Assembly (NCBI GenBank): GCA_021780795.1
Contig: JAJXYA010000451.1
Coordinates: forward strand, 1-6,852
DNA length: 6,852 nt
Source: Bacillota bacterium
Lineage (GTDB): Bacteria > Bacillota_A > Clostridia > Clostridiales > Clostridiaceae
Direction: 5' to 3'
Shown: positions 1 through 6,852 of the stretch, one piece after another
Layout of the letters: each line of letters opens with the position of its first letter
How positions within the stretch are numbered: position 1 is the first letter of the stretch
Program-made: the position numbers and the translations under genes
The notes under the pieces: model-generated
What the model was told of the DNA's origin: nothing
Databases searched by the model: none
Seen by the model: only the letters and a program-made list of their open reading frames with translations

Positions 1-152
1 TCATCATATATTCCATTTTTCTTAATTGATCCTCCTCCATAAACAAGCAAAATTCTTTTCCCATAATTTTTCAACTCATCAGAAAGATTTTTTATAGCCT
101 CTTCACCAAAATACAATTTAGTTGGATTGCAATAATTAAAATTTCCTAACAT
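1..152 (-). CDS. Iron-containing alcohol dehydrogenase, butanol dehydrogenase-like (N-terminal part only)
   Basis: Only the first 50 codons are in the window; the gene continues past the left edge. The protein begins [20 protein letters not shown] and then has [16 protein letters not shown]. Both stretches closely match the N-terminus of clostridial NAD(P)H-dependent butanol dehydrogenases (BdhA/BdhB, YugJ/YqhD-like group III alcohol dehydrogenases). The GGGS segment belongs to the dinucleotide-binding fold. Family members are cytoplasmic and reduce butyraldehyde and other aldehydes to alcohols; the metal ligands lie in the missing C-terminal half. The ATG at 150-152 is preceded by a perfect AGGAGG (161-166) with 8 bases of spacing, so the start is secure. 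It has its own promoter-like element upstream (229-259) and is separated from the chemoreceptor gene by a terminator, so it is probably transcribed independently. The family call is strong, but the exact paralogue (bdhA, bdhB or a general aldehyde reductase) cannot be decided from 50 residues. Confidence 0.88.
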   Translation of the reverse strand, partial: MLGNFNYCNPTKLYFGEEAIKNLSDELKNYGKRILLVYGGGSIKKNGIYD

Positions 153-228
153 TATTAATACCTCCTGAAATTTATTATTATTTACTTATGAATTATTCAA
201 ATTTATTAAAATTGAACTTTATACGAAC

Positions 229-259
229 ATCATATACCCTACACTTAACTCTAAGTCAA
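229..259 (-). promoter_or_regulatory. Promoter with 19-bp spacer for the alcohol dehydrogenase gene, MerR type
   Basis: On the minus strand a -35 hexamer TTGACT (254-259) is followed after exactly 19 bp by TATGAT (229-234), a 5 of 6 match to TATAAT. A 19-20 bp spacer is too long for ordinary sigma-70/sigma-A promoters but is the hallmark of promoters activated by MerR-family regulators, which bind between the hexamers and untwist the DNA. An alternative -10 (TATATG, 231-236) would give a normal 17-bp spacer but is a poorer hexamer. Transcription would start near 222, leaving a leader of about 70 bases before the ATG at 152. No experimental start is known here. Confidence 0.6.
238..255 (-). 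promoter_or_regulatory. Imperfect dyad inside the spacer, candidate MerR-family operator
   Basis: The minus-strand sequence CTTAGAGTTAAGTGTAGG is an imperfect palindrome with 6 of 9 base pairs matching. It sits wholly between the -35 and -10 hexamers and touches the -35. The half-site CTTAGAGT resembles the CTTAGAG/CTTAAAG half-sites of MerR-family aldehyde- or alcohol-responsive regulators such as AdhR of Bacillus subtilis. A regulator gene is not visible in this window, so the identity of the bound protein is inference. Confidence 0.45.
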
Positions 260-546
260 TAGATTTTTATTTTTTTCTGCAGCTGGCTTATCTAATATAA
301 CATTATTTCGTTTTTAGATAGTAAATCAAAGAACTTTATTATTATAAAAATCATTAAACTTTTCAAATAATTGAAATGCATCTTGTTCGAAAAGCTTTTC
401 ATTTATATTTTATCATCTACTTAAAAATTTTTTAATGACTTAATTAAACATTTTGTATAACCAAAAAAGGTCATTCAATAAAAACTTAATAATTAGATCA
501 TAAAGCATTCTAAATTATGATAAAAAAGTAGCAAGTTATTTTAGGT
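260..546. other. AT-rich intergenic stretch without a supported gene
   Basis: No open reading frame with a ribosome binding site was found on either strand. The minus strand carries a short coding-looking run (326-409) bounded by stops, discussed in the findings. A 12-bp palindrome GAAAAGCTTTTC lies at 389-400. A 7-bp inverted repeat (ATCATAA at 497-503, TTATGAT at 515-521) encloses 11 bases. None has a context that assigns a function. The stretch reads as spacer or decayed sequence between the terminator of the sugar operon and the promoter of the dehydrogenase gene. Confidence 0.6.
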
Positions 547-592
547 AAAAAAAATAAATCCCAAATCAATAATAATAAGGGATTTATTTTTT
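547..592 (-). terminator. Rho-independent terminator after the chemoreceptor gene
   Basis: A perfect 14-bp inverted repeat, AAAAAATAAATCCC at 549-562 and GGGATTTATTTTTT at 579-592, encloses a 16-base loop. Read on the minus strand, the 3' arm runs into eight consecutive T (554-547), as expected of an intrinsic terminator. It lies about 80 bases downstream of the chemoreceptor stop codon at 672-674. The stem is AT-rich, with only three G-C pairs at the loop end. The repeat could also work on the plus strand, but no plus-strand gene needs it. Confidence 0.75.
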
Positions 593-671
593 AATTAATA
601 CGCTTAGCTAACAGTTAATAAAATAATAAAAATAGAAAGCACAACTGTACTGACAATTCCATAATCTAAGT

Positions 672-2375
672 CTATCTTATTAACTTGAATTTTTCCAAAA
701 CAGCATTTAAATTTTCTGCCTGCGCTTTTAATTGCTCACTGGCAGCTGCTGTTTCTTCTGAAGTTGCAGAATTATGCTGAATTACTTCGTGAATTTTGGA
801 AATTTCACTATTCATAGCATCAATAGAAATTGCCTGATCTTTAGATGCATTTGAAATAATTTCTATAGCTAATGTAGAGTCATCAACTTTTTTAACTACT
901 TCTTGAAGGTTGTCTACTGCAGTGTATGTTAATGCTTTTACTGTTTCAACTGCTTTAAGCGAATCATCTATTAATATATTAGTTTTCTTTGCAGCATCCG
1001 AACTTTGAAAGGATAATTTTCTAACCTCTTCAGCGACTACAGCAAAACCTTTACCCGCTTCTCCAGCTCTAGCTGCTTCAATTGCTGAATTTAATGCCAA
1101 TAAATCTGTTTGCTTTGTAATACTATCAATATCAGCTATAATCTTACTAATATTTTCTGATACCTTAGTAATGTTATCCATAGAGCTTAATAAAGCTATC
1201 ATTTTTTCATTGCTTTTTTCAATAGTATTTTTAAATTCTAATGATGAGTTGCTTGCAGCTTCTGCATTATCCGCATTTATGTGTACTTGTTCGTTTACAA
1301 TATTTATTGATTCAAAAAGTTCATCCACATAACCTGTTTGATCCATTGCCCCTTCCGACAATGTTTGTGCTGCTATTGATAGCTGTTCTGCACCTGAATT
1401 GACTAAAAGAGCAGAATCTGTAATTTCCATAAAGGAAAAATTTAATGAAGATATTATATTATCTAAAGAGTTTTTTATTTCAATAAAATCACCTTTATAG
1501 TTATCCGATGTTTTAACCTGGAGATTACCAGCTTCAATACTACCAAGAACTTTTGATAAATCTTTAATGTAGTCCTTAAGCGAATTTATCATGTTCCTAA
1601 AAGTAACTAACAAATATCCAAACTCATCATTAGTCTCAACATCTATAGTTACATTTAAATCTCCTTCTGAAATCTTTTCTGTAATTATTGCAACTTTATT
1701 AATCGATTGTGAAATATTACTTATAATATATCTAGCAAAAATTATTGCTGTTAAAACTTCTAATATTAGTGTAATAATAATTATTATTATAGAAATTACC
1801 CTAAATAGAGCTAGTCCACTTTTTATATTATTTCCTATACTAATTTTTAGCTTCATCATATCATTAATACTGCTAACTATTTGCTGTGCAAATACATTTC
1901 CTTTAATTCTAAATGAATATAATGCATCGTCCTTACTGCCATTTCTCGAAAGATCAGTAACTTCCTTTAGTGCTGCTACATATTGATTTGATATAGAATA
2001 AATTTTATTATAATCACTAATTTCATCACTAGTTATAGCTTCTTTCTTTAAAACTAGTAAATTGCTATTTAAATATCTTAAATCTTTTTGAAGCATTGCA
2101 TTAGCTATAGCAACATCATTTGGATCTTGATCCGTTAATATATCTCGTACTACAGAATTCATATCCTCGATATTCATTCCAAACTTTCCGATATCACCTT
2201 GAGAAAATCCATAATTAGTTAATGCTGCATCATAATCTGAATTTGTTATTTGTAAAAAAACAACACCAAGCAAGCTAACTATATTTGCTGCTACTAGAAT
2301 AATTATAATCAAAATTCTTAATTTTTTCTTTATTGTCATATTTTTTAAAAAATTCATTACTTCAATCTTTTTCAT
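672..2375 (-). CDS. Methyl-accepting chemotaxis protein, 4HB sensor, two HAMP segments
   Basis: This is a membrane chemoreceptor that senses a ligand outside the cell and controls CheA kinase through CheW. Numbered from the ATG at 2375 (567 residues), it has TM1 at about 21-43, an extracellular helical region at 44-188 like the 4HB_MCP domain, and an isoleucine-rich TM2 at 189-214. HAMP follows at 215-267, then a second HAMP-like segment at about 268-320 containing [15 protein letters not shown]. The signalling hairpin occupies the rest. Its tip has [20 protein letters not shown], with E433 and R436 matching the trimer-contact Glu and Arg of Tsr. A likely methylation region near 535-549 contains [11 protein letters not shown]. 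There is no C-terminal NWETF-like tether. The gene starts 29 bases after the GH95 stop, suggesting co-transcription, and is followed by a terminator. A TTG at 2384 could extend the frame by three codons but abuts the ribosome binding site. The ligand cannot be read from the sequence. Confidence 0.93.
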   Translation of the reverse strand: MKKIEVMNFLKNMTIKKKLRILIIIILVAANIVSLLGVVFLQITNSDYDAALTNYGFSQGDIGKFGMNIEDMNSVVRDILTDQDPNDVAIANAMLQKDLRYLNSNLLVLKKEAITSDEISDYNKIYSISNQYVAALKEVTDLSRNGSKDDALYSFRIKGNVFAQQIVSSINDMMKLKISIGNNIKSGLALFRVISIIIIIITLILEVLTAIIFARYIISNISQSINKVAIITEKISEGDLNVTIDVETNDEFGYLLVTFRNMINSLKDYIKDLSKVLGSIEAGNLQVKTSDNYKGDFIEIKNSLDNIISSLNFSFMEITDSALLVNSGAEQLSIAAQTLSEGAMDQTGYVDELFESINIVNEQVHINADNAEAASNSSLEFKNTIEKSNEKMIALLSSMDNITKVSENISKIIADIDSITKQTDLLALNSAIEAARAGEAGKGFAVVAEEVRKLSFQSSDAAKKTNILIDDSLKAVETVKALTYTAVDNLQEVVKKVDDSTLAIEIISNASKDQAISIDAMNSEISKIHEVIQHNSATSEETAAASEQLKAQAENLNAVLEKFKLIR

Positions 2376-2384
2376 TATAAACAA

Positions 2385-2392
2385 CCTTCTTT
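2385..2392 (-). promoter_or_regulatory. Ribosome binding site that sets the chemoreceptor start
   Basis: AAAGAAGG on the minus strand lies 9 bases before the ATG at 2373-2375. The longer frame would start at a TTG (2382-2384) that directly touches this site with no spacing. The ATG at 2375 is therefore preferred. A further in-frame ATG at 2355-2357 has no comparable site. Confidence 0.75.
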
Positions 2393-2404
2393 GCCCCAGA
2401 ATAA

Positions 2405-4750
2405 CTACATAATTAATTCAAAGTCATACTCAAAACCTTTTTGTGCATAAAACTCGATTTCATCTGAATTTTTGATATATACTTGAAAACTACACAAAGC
2501 CTCTGCTATTTTCCTGTATTTTATTTTACATATTCCATCTGAAGATGCTCTTACTTTTATATTTTTTACACTACTTTCTTGCCAATATATATCTACTTCA
2601 AAACCACCTCTAGCTTTTAGTCCTTTTATATATCCTTTCTTCCATTCTATAGGTAAGGCTGGAAGAAGCTTTATTGAATTATCATTGCTTTGCAGTAACA
2701 TTTCAGCTATAGCTGCAGTTCCTCCAAAATTACCATCTATCTGAAATGGAGGGCAAACATTAAACATATTGATAAAGGTTAGTTTATTAATAAGAATCTT
2801 TAAATATTCATATGCTTTTTTTGAATCTTTAAGTCTAGCGAAAAGAGAGATTACCCAAGCGCAGCTCCAGCCAGTATGTCCTCCGCCATTTTCTAATCTT
2901 CTTTCTAAGGATACTCTTGCCGCAGATTCAAATTTATATTTCAACTCGTTACTTGGATACAAACCAAACAAATGAGAAAGATGCCTGTGACCAGTTTCAA
3001 ATTCATCAAAATCTTTAAACCATTCTTGGAGATTTCCATATTTTCCTATCTTATATGGATAAAGTTTATTTATTATATTAGATAATTCATCTGCAAAATC
3101 AAAATCTTTTTTCAACACATTTATTGCCTTAATGCAATTACCAAAAAGATTTCTGCATAAAGTCATATCCATTGTTGATGCTATGCTTACAGAGCACTTT
3201 TCTCTATATTTAGTTATAAAATTATTTTCAGGAGATGTTGATGGACATGTCACTAGGTATCCTTCCTCTGTTTCAATAAGAAAATCTATTAAAAATTGTG
3301 CTGCACCTTTCATTATTGGATACATTTCCTTTAAAAATTGTTTATCTATTGTAAACTCATAATGCTCCCATATATGGCTACAAAGCCACGCTCCAGCCAT
3401 TGGCCAATAGCCCCATTCAGCACTTTTAGCTACAGGAGTTGTAAGTCTCCATAAATCTACATTATGATTTGCAGTCCATCCTTTGCAACCATAGTGATAT
3501 TTTGCAGTATCACTTCCAGTATGTGAAATCTCTTTTATCATTCTAAAAAGCGGTTCATGGCATTCTGATAAATTACATACTTCTGCTGGCCAATAATTCA
3601 TTTCTACATTAATATTAGTTGTATAGTTGCTACTCCAGGCTGGTCTTAAATCTTCATTCCATATACCTTGCAAATTAGCTGGCTGAGTTCCCGGTCTTGA
3701 GCTTGAAATTAAAAGATATCTTCCATATTGAAAATAAAGAGTGAATAAGTCTAAATCATTATTACCTTCTTTAAATCTGTTTATTCTTTCGTCTGTTGGT
3801 TTGTATTGCGCTTCATCAGTGCTTTCCAATTGAAAATCCACTCTGTTAAATAATTCAGAATAATCTTTAATATGATCTAAGTATATTTTTTCATAAGTTT
3901 TATTTATTAATTTATTTATACTATTAGTACATAATACATTTACATCTTTCCCCTGTAATCCAGGTTCATTTTCATAACCATTATAACTAGTGTGTGCTAC
4001 TATCTTGACAACGACTTCATCTGCCGCTTCAACTTTAAGCTTTCCATGTTCTATACTTAATTTTCCGTTTAAAACCTCAGGATATAATAATATCTTAAAG
4101 TTCATGCCTTCTTTGCCTTCTTCATCATATATAATTGGATTTTCATCATTTTCATATGATGGCACAGCATGTATTGGCGCCTTTCCATTTAACACCAAGG
4201 CACAAACATTATTAACAATTTCAAAATTTATTTTATATTTTAATAAACTATCAAAATTTGCACTAAAATTTATCATGCCTGATTTACTTGCTTTAAGTCT
4301 TATTATTAAGCTGTCATCTGGTTTCGATATTATTACTGTTCTTATAAATTCAACATCTTCTACATTATATTTAACCGTAACTGCAGCTTTTTCCAAATCT
4401 AATTCCCTAACATATTTTTCGTATTTTATATTTTCACCAAAATCCAAATACAAATTTCCCATAGGTGCATATGATTCACTAAAAGGGCCAAGCAATTTTT
4501 TATTTATAAGTTTTTCACCTTTTTTGTACTCACCTTTTAATATAAGCTTTCTAGCTTCCTGAAAATCAAGTAAAATAGATTGATCTTCTTCATTTTTTGT
4601 AGGTTTGCCAGTCCATAGTGTATCTTCATTTAACTGAATTCTTTCTTTGGAAATTTGTCCAAAAACCATACTACCAAGTCTTCCATTTCCTAACGGCAAT
4701 GCTTCAACCCACTCTGTAGCTGGCTTTGTGTACCATAATTTGTTCTTCAT
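2405..4750 (-). CDS. Glycoside hydrolase family 95, alpha-L-fucosidase or alpha-L-galactosidase
   Basis: GH95 enzymes are inverting hydrolases that remove terminal alpha-1,2-L-fucose, or in some members alpha-L-galactose, from glycans such as xyloglucan side chains. The protein is 781 residues from the ATG at 4750, a normal length for the family. It opens with the family N-terminal signature [20 protein letters not shown] (beta-sandwich domain, about 4-250). An alpha/alpha barrel follows (about 285-690), then a C-terminal beta domain. Motifs seen are [58 protein letters not shown] and FQIDGNFGG. By comparison with Bifidobacterium AfcA, N379 and N381 probably help activate water, E508 is the likely general acid, and D672 is the counterpart of the Asp near the C-terminal end of the barrel; this mapping is from memory of the family. 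There is no signal peptide, so it should act in the cytoplasm on imported oligosaccharides. A TTG at 4774 extends the frame by eight codons but has no ribosome binding site. It lies between the GH3 and chemoreceptor genes. Confidence 0.93.
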   Translation of the reverse strand: MKNKLWYTKPATEWVEALPLGNGRLGSMVFGQISKERIQLNEDTLWTGKPTKNEEDQSILLDFQEARKLILKGEYKKGEKLINKKLLGPFSESYAPMGNLYLDFGENIKYEKYVRELDLEKAAVTVKYNVEDVEFIRTVIISKPDDSLIIRLKASKSGMINFSANFDSLLKYKINFEIVNNVCALVLNGKAPIHAVPSYENDENPIIYDEEGKEGMNFKILLYPEVLNGKLSIEHGKLKVEAADEVVVKIVAHTSYNGYENEPGLQGKDVNVLCTNSINKLINKTYEKIYLDHIKDYSELFNRVDFQLESTDEAQYKPTDERINRFKEGNNDLDLFTLYFQYGRYLLISSSRPGTQPANLQGIWNEDLRPAWSSNYTTNINVEMNYWPAEVCNLSECHEPLFRMIKEISHTGSDTAKYHYGCKGWTANHNVDLWRLTTPVAKSAEWGYWPMAGAWLCSHIWEHYEFTIDKQFLKEMYPIMKGAAQFLIDFLIETEEGYLVTCPSTSPENNFITKYREKCSVSIASTMDMTLCRNLFGNCIKAINVLKKDFDFADELSNIINKLYPYKIGKYGNLQEWFKDFDEFETGHRHLSHLFGLYPSNELKYKFESAARVSLERRLENGGGHTGWSCAWVISLFARLKDSKKAYEYLKILINKLTFINMFNVCPPFQIDGNFGGTAAIAEMLLQSNDNSIKLLPALPIEWKKGYIKGLKARGGFEVDIYWQESSVKNIKVRASSDGICKIKYRKIAEALCSFQVYIKNSDEIEFYAQKGFEYDFELIM

Positions 4751-4757
4751 GTAAATT

Positions 4758-4765
4758 TCCTTTCT
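4758..4765 (-). promoter_or_regulatory. Ribosome binding site that sets the GH95 start
   Basis: AGAAAGGA on the minus strand ends 7 bases before the ATG at 4748-4750. The alternative TTG start at 4772-4774 lies upstream of this site and next to a hairpin arm, without a Shine-Dalgarno sequence of its own. The residues after the ATG at once match the GH95 N-terminal signature, which supports the shorter protein. Confidence 0.8.
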
Positions 4766-4774
4766 GAAAACCAA

Positions 4775-4817
4775 CTTACTCAGAAGAAAACATACATTGA
4801 TTTATCTTCTGAGTAAG
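4775..4817 (-). repeat. Perfect 13-bp inverted repeat (hairpin) between the GH3 and GH95 genes
   Basis: CTTACTCAGAAGA at 4775-4787 and TCTTCTGAGTAAG at 4805-4817 form a perfect 13-bp stem with five G-C pairs around a 17-base loop. It lies 22 bases after the GH3 stop codon and 9 bases before the GH95 ribosome binding site. On the minus strand the 3' arm is followed by TTGGTTTTC, a poor U-tract, so it would be at most a leaky terminator. An intercistronic RNA hairpin affecting stability, processing or the ratio of the two enzymes fits better. A protein operator cannot be excluded. Confidence 0.7.
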
Positions 4818-4839
4818 CCTCATAATTACTTTATATTAA

Positions 4840-6852
4840 TTAATATTCATATATAATATCAGCTGTAGTGGATAATTTTATGTCATCTGATGCACTTGCT
4901 ATTAAAATTTCATATTTGCCCTTTTGAACTTTCCATTTCTTATTTGAAACATCATAATATGCAAATGATTTTTTGTTTAATTCCATTTCTAACTCCTTTG
5001 TTTCTCCTGCTTTTAAAAACACCTTTTTAAAGCCTTTTAATTCTATTTTTGATTTTTCTATAGATGAATTAGTACTGCTAACATATAACTGTGCTACTTC
5101 AGCCCCATCCATTTTACCTACATTTGTTATTTTAAATTTAACTGTAATGTTAATAGCATCTTCACTTTGCACTGATGAAACCTTAACATCCTCAAATTTA
5201 AATTCAGTATAAGAAAGACCATGTCCAAAACTGAATAATGGCTTAACATCATAAGTAGAAAAATATCTGTAGCCTATAAAAATACCTTCTCCATATTTTA
5301 CATTTACCCCTCCAGGAAATTCTCCCAATTTATGAGCAGGACTATCTTCCAGCTTTAATGGGAAAGTAACTGGAAGTTTTCCTGATGGATTTATATCCCC
5401 AAAAATAACTTCAGCAAGTGCTCTTCCACCTTCCATTCCATTGTACCAGGTTTGAATAATGCTACCTGCATCACTTACCCATTCACTCATATCATATGGA
5501 GCTCCTGTTAACATTACTACTACAGTATTTTTATTAACTTTTAAAAGGTTTTTAACTAATTCATCTTGTCCATATGGAAGCTTCATGTCTGATTTATCAT
5601 AGCCTTCACTATCTATTCTTCTTTTAATTTCCTCATCTTTATTTACTGATAATGCATTATTTTCAAGCTGAAGATCTTCTGCAGTATGCTTTAACCCTCC
5701 TACAAAAATTACGGCATCTGCTTCTTTTGCCACTTCTAGTGCTTCCTTTAATAATTTTTCGCTTTCAAGTGGATTACTGCTGTATCCTTTTGCATAATTT
5801 ACTTGAGTATTACCTCCTAATCTCATTTTTATTCCAAGAAGGGGCGTTATTTCATAAAGTGCTTTAATCTCTGCGCTTCCACCTCCATTTGAATGAGCAA
5901 GGTTAGCATTTTCACCTATTACTGCTAAAGTTTTTATTTCTTTATCCTTTAATGGAAGAAGCTTTTCTTCATTTTTTAATAACACAATTGCTTCTCTTGC
6001 AATATCTAAGGTCGCTTCTCTATTCAAAGCTGAGTTATATTCACCTCTGCTTCTATTTTCTGAAAAGACATTTATTTTGTACATTAACTTTAAAATACGC
6101 CTTATTTTATCATCTATTACCTCTTCTTTTAATTTTCCTTCCTCAACTGCCCTTATTAATGGATTTGCAAAGAAGTAATCATCAAAATTATAAGTAACGT
6201 TCATTTCAATATCCATACCAGCATCTGCAGCCAATACAGTGTCATGTATAGCTCCCCAATCGGAAATTATTACACCATCAAAGCCCCATTCACCTTCTAA
6301 AATTTCTTTTAAAAGATATTTGCTATGGGAACAATGATAACCAAAAACTTTGTTATATGCAGTCATTATTGAATAAGCATTACCTTCTTTAACCGCAGCT
6401 TCAAAGGCTGGAAGGTAAATTTCTCTTAAGGTTCTTTCGTCTATTTCTACATTTACATTTAATCTTTCTGTTTCTTGATTATTAACTGCAAAGTGTTTTA
6501 CACAAACAGATACATCATTTTTTTCTTGAACCCCTTTTATAAAAGGAACTGCAAGTTCACTTATCAAATACGGATCTTCAGACATATATTCAAAATTTCT
6601 TCCGCACAATGGGCTTCTAACAATATTTATTCCTGGTCCTAATATTATATCTTTTCCTCTTCCTCTTGCTTCTTTTCCTAAGGTATCTCCGGCTTTATAA
6701 GCTAAAGACCTATTAAAGGTTGCTGCTAGTGCCATATTGCATGGAAGATAAGTAACATAATCATCGGAATTACCTATTGGCATCCAGCTATTATCTGGAA
6801 ATTCATGTCTTACACCCATTGGCCCATCTGACATTTTAATCGGAGGAATATT
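4840..6852 (-). CDS. Glycoside hydrolase family 3, beta-glucosidase-like (N-terminus outside window)
   Basis: GH3 enzymes are retaining exo-hydrolases that release beta-linked glucose, xylose or related sugars from oligosaccharide ends. The frame runs open to the window edge, and the residues before the first internal ATG (6832-6834) read NIPPIK, joining MSDGPMGVR into the conserved family segment. That ATG is therefore not the start, and probably a few dozen residues are missing. With the first visible codon as 1 (670 residues), a TIM barrel spans about 1-265 with KHFAVNN (K119, H120) and the nucleophile D198 in GVIISDWGA. An alpha/beta sandwich covers about 285-495; its SEGYD gives E416 as the likely acid/base. 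A FnIII-like domain follows at about 566-661 after GYRYFSTYDVKPLFSFGHGLS. About 20 extra residues precede SEGYD. Whether a signal peptide exists cannot be seen. It is the first gene of the visible operon; the promoter is outside the window. The exact sugar is uncertain; beta-glucosidase or beta-xylosidase are both possible. Confidence 0.92.
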   Translation of the reverse strand, partial: NIPPIKMSDGPMGVRHEFPDNSWMPIGNSDDYVTYLPCNMALAATFNRSLAYKAGDTLGKEARGRGKDIILGPGINIVRSPLCGRNFEYMSEDPYLISELAVPFIKGVQEKNDVSVCVKHFAVNNQETERLNVNVEIDERTLREIYLPAFEAAVKEGNAYSIMTAYNKVFGYHCSHSKYLLKEILEGEWGFDGVIISDWGAIHDTVLAADAGMDIEMNVTYNFDDYFFANPLIRAVEEGKLKEEVIDDKIRRILKLMYKINVFSENRSRGEYNSALNREATLDIAREAIVLLKNEEKLLPLKDKEIKTLAVIGENANLAHSNGGGSAEIKALYEITPLLGIKMRLGGNTQVNYAKGYSSNPLESEKLLKEALEVAKEADAVIFVGGLKHTAEDLQLENNALSVNKDEEIKRRIDSEGYDKSDMKLPYGQDELVKNLLKVNKNTVVVMLTGAPYDMSEWVSDAGSIIQTWYNGMEGGRALAEVIFGDINPSGKLPVTFPLKLEDSPAHKLGEFPGGVNVKYGEGIFIGYRYFSTYDVKPLFSFGHGLSYTEFKFEDVKVSSVQSEDAINITVKFKITNVGKMDGAEVAQLYVSSTNSSIEKSKIELKGFKKVFLKAGETKELEMELNKKSFAYYDVSNKKWKVQKGKYEILIASASDDIKLSTTADIIYEY

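Noticed and set aside
292..402. Minus-strand ORF of about 36 codons starting with MKSFSNKMHF.
   Set aside because: There is no Shine-Dalgarno sequence, the residues are mostly Ile/Lys/Phe/Leu as expected from AT-rich spacer, and no family is recognised.
601..625. Possible catabolite-repression (cre) site around CTAAGCGTATTAA.
   Set aside because: It shares only the central CG and a few flanking bases with the cre consensus and lies downstream of the operon, where such a site has no clear role.
1591..1986. Plus-strand open frame of 131 codons with hydrophobic runs.
   Set aside because: The hydrophobic stretch is the antisense of the TM2 and HAMP coding region of the chemoreceptor; no independent support.
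3990..4562. Plus-strand open frame of 190 codons.
   Set aside because: It lies wholly inside the well-supported GH95 gene on the opposite strand, is rich in Ser/Phe/Leu as an antisense shadow would be, and has no recognisable domain.
4751..4839. Internal promoter for the GH95 gene.
   Set aside because: No -35/-10 pair with acceptable spacing was found on the minus strand in this gap.
6832..6834. ATG as the start of the GH3 gene.
   Set aside because: The frame stays open upstream to the window edge and encodes NIPPIK, part of the conserved family segment before MSDGP, so the gene starts beyond the window.

Overview
The window is AT-rich, with strong AGGAGG-type ribosome binding sites and protein families typical of low-GC Firmicutes. 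The partial left-hand gene closely resembles clostridial butanol dehydrogenases, and the other genes degrade plant or glycan sugars. A saccharolytic, motile, probably solvent-forming Clostridium is the best guess; the species cannot be named from this sequence. All four genes lie on the minus strand, so transcription runs from high to low coordinates.

Right to left, in transcription order: a glycoside hydrolase family 3 (GH3) enzyme whose N-terminus lies outside the window (4840-6852); an 89-base gap containing a perfect 13-bp hairpin; a family 95 glycoside hydrolase (GH95), an alpha-L-fucosidase or alpha-L-galactosidase (2405-4750); a 29-base gap; and a transmembrane methyl-accepting chemotaxis protein (672-2375). 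A terminator-like hairpin follows at 547-592. The short gaps, common direction and absence of an evident internal promoter suggest one transcription unit. It would couple breakdown of fucosylated or galactosylated beta-linked oligosaccharides, such as xyloglucan fragments, to a chemoreceptor. The sugar assignment and the functional coupling are inference.

Between the terminator and the next gene lies about 290 bases of AT-rich sequence with no supported gene (260-546). A promoter-like element follows, with a -35 TTGACT and a -10 TATGAT separated by 19 bp. The long spacer holds an imperfect dyad, as at promoters controlled by MerR-family regulators. It faces the start of an iron-type alcohol (butanol) dehydrogenase, of which only the first 50 codons are present (1-152).

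No RNA gene, CRISPR array, insertion sequence or phage feature was seen. The most interesting points are the GH3-GH95-chemoreceptor arrangement, the MerR-like promoter, a roughly 20-residue insertion beside the presumed acid/base residue of the GH3 enzyme, and the intercistronic hairpin.
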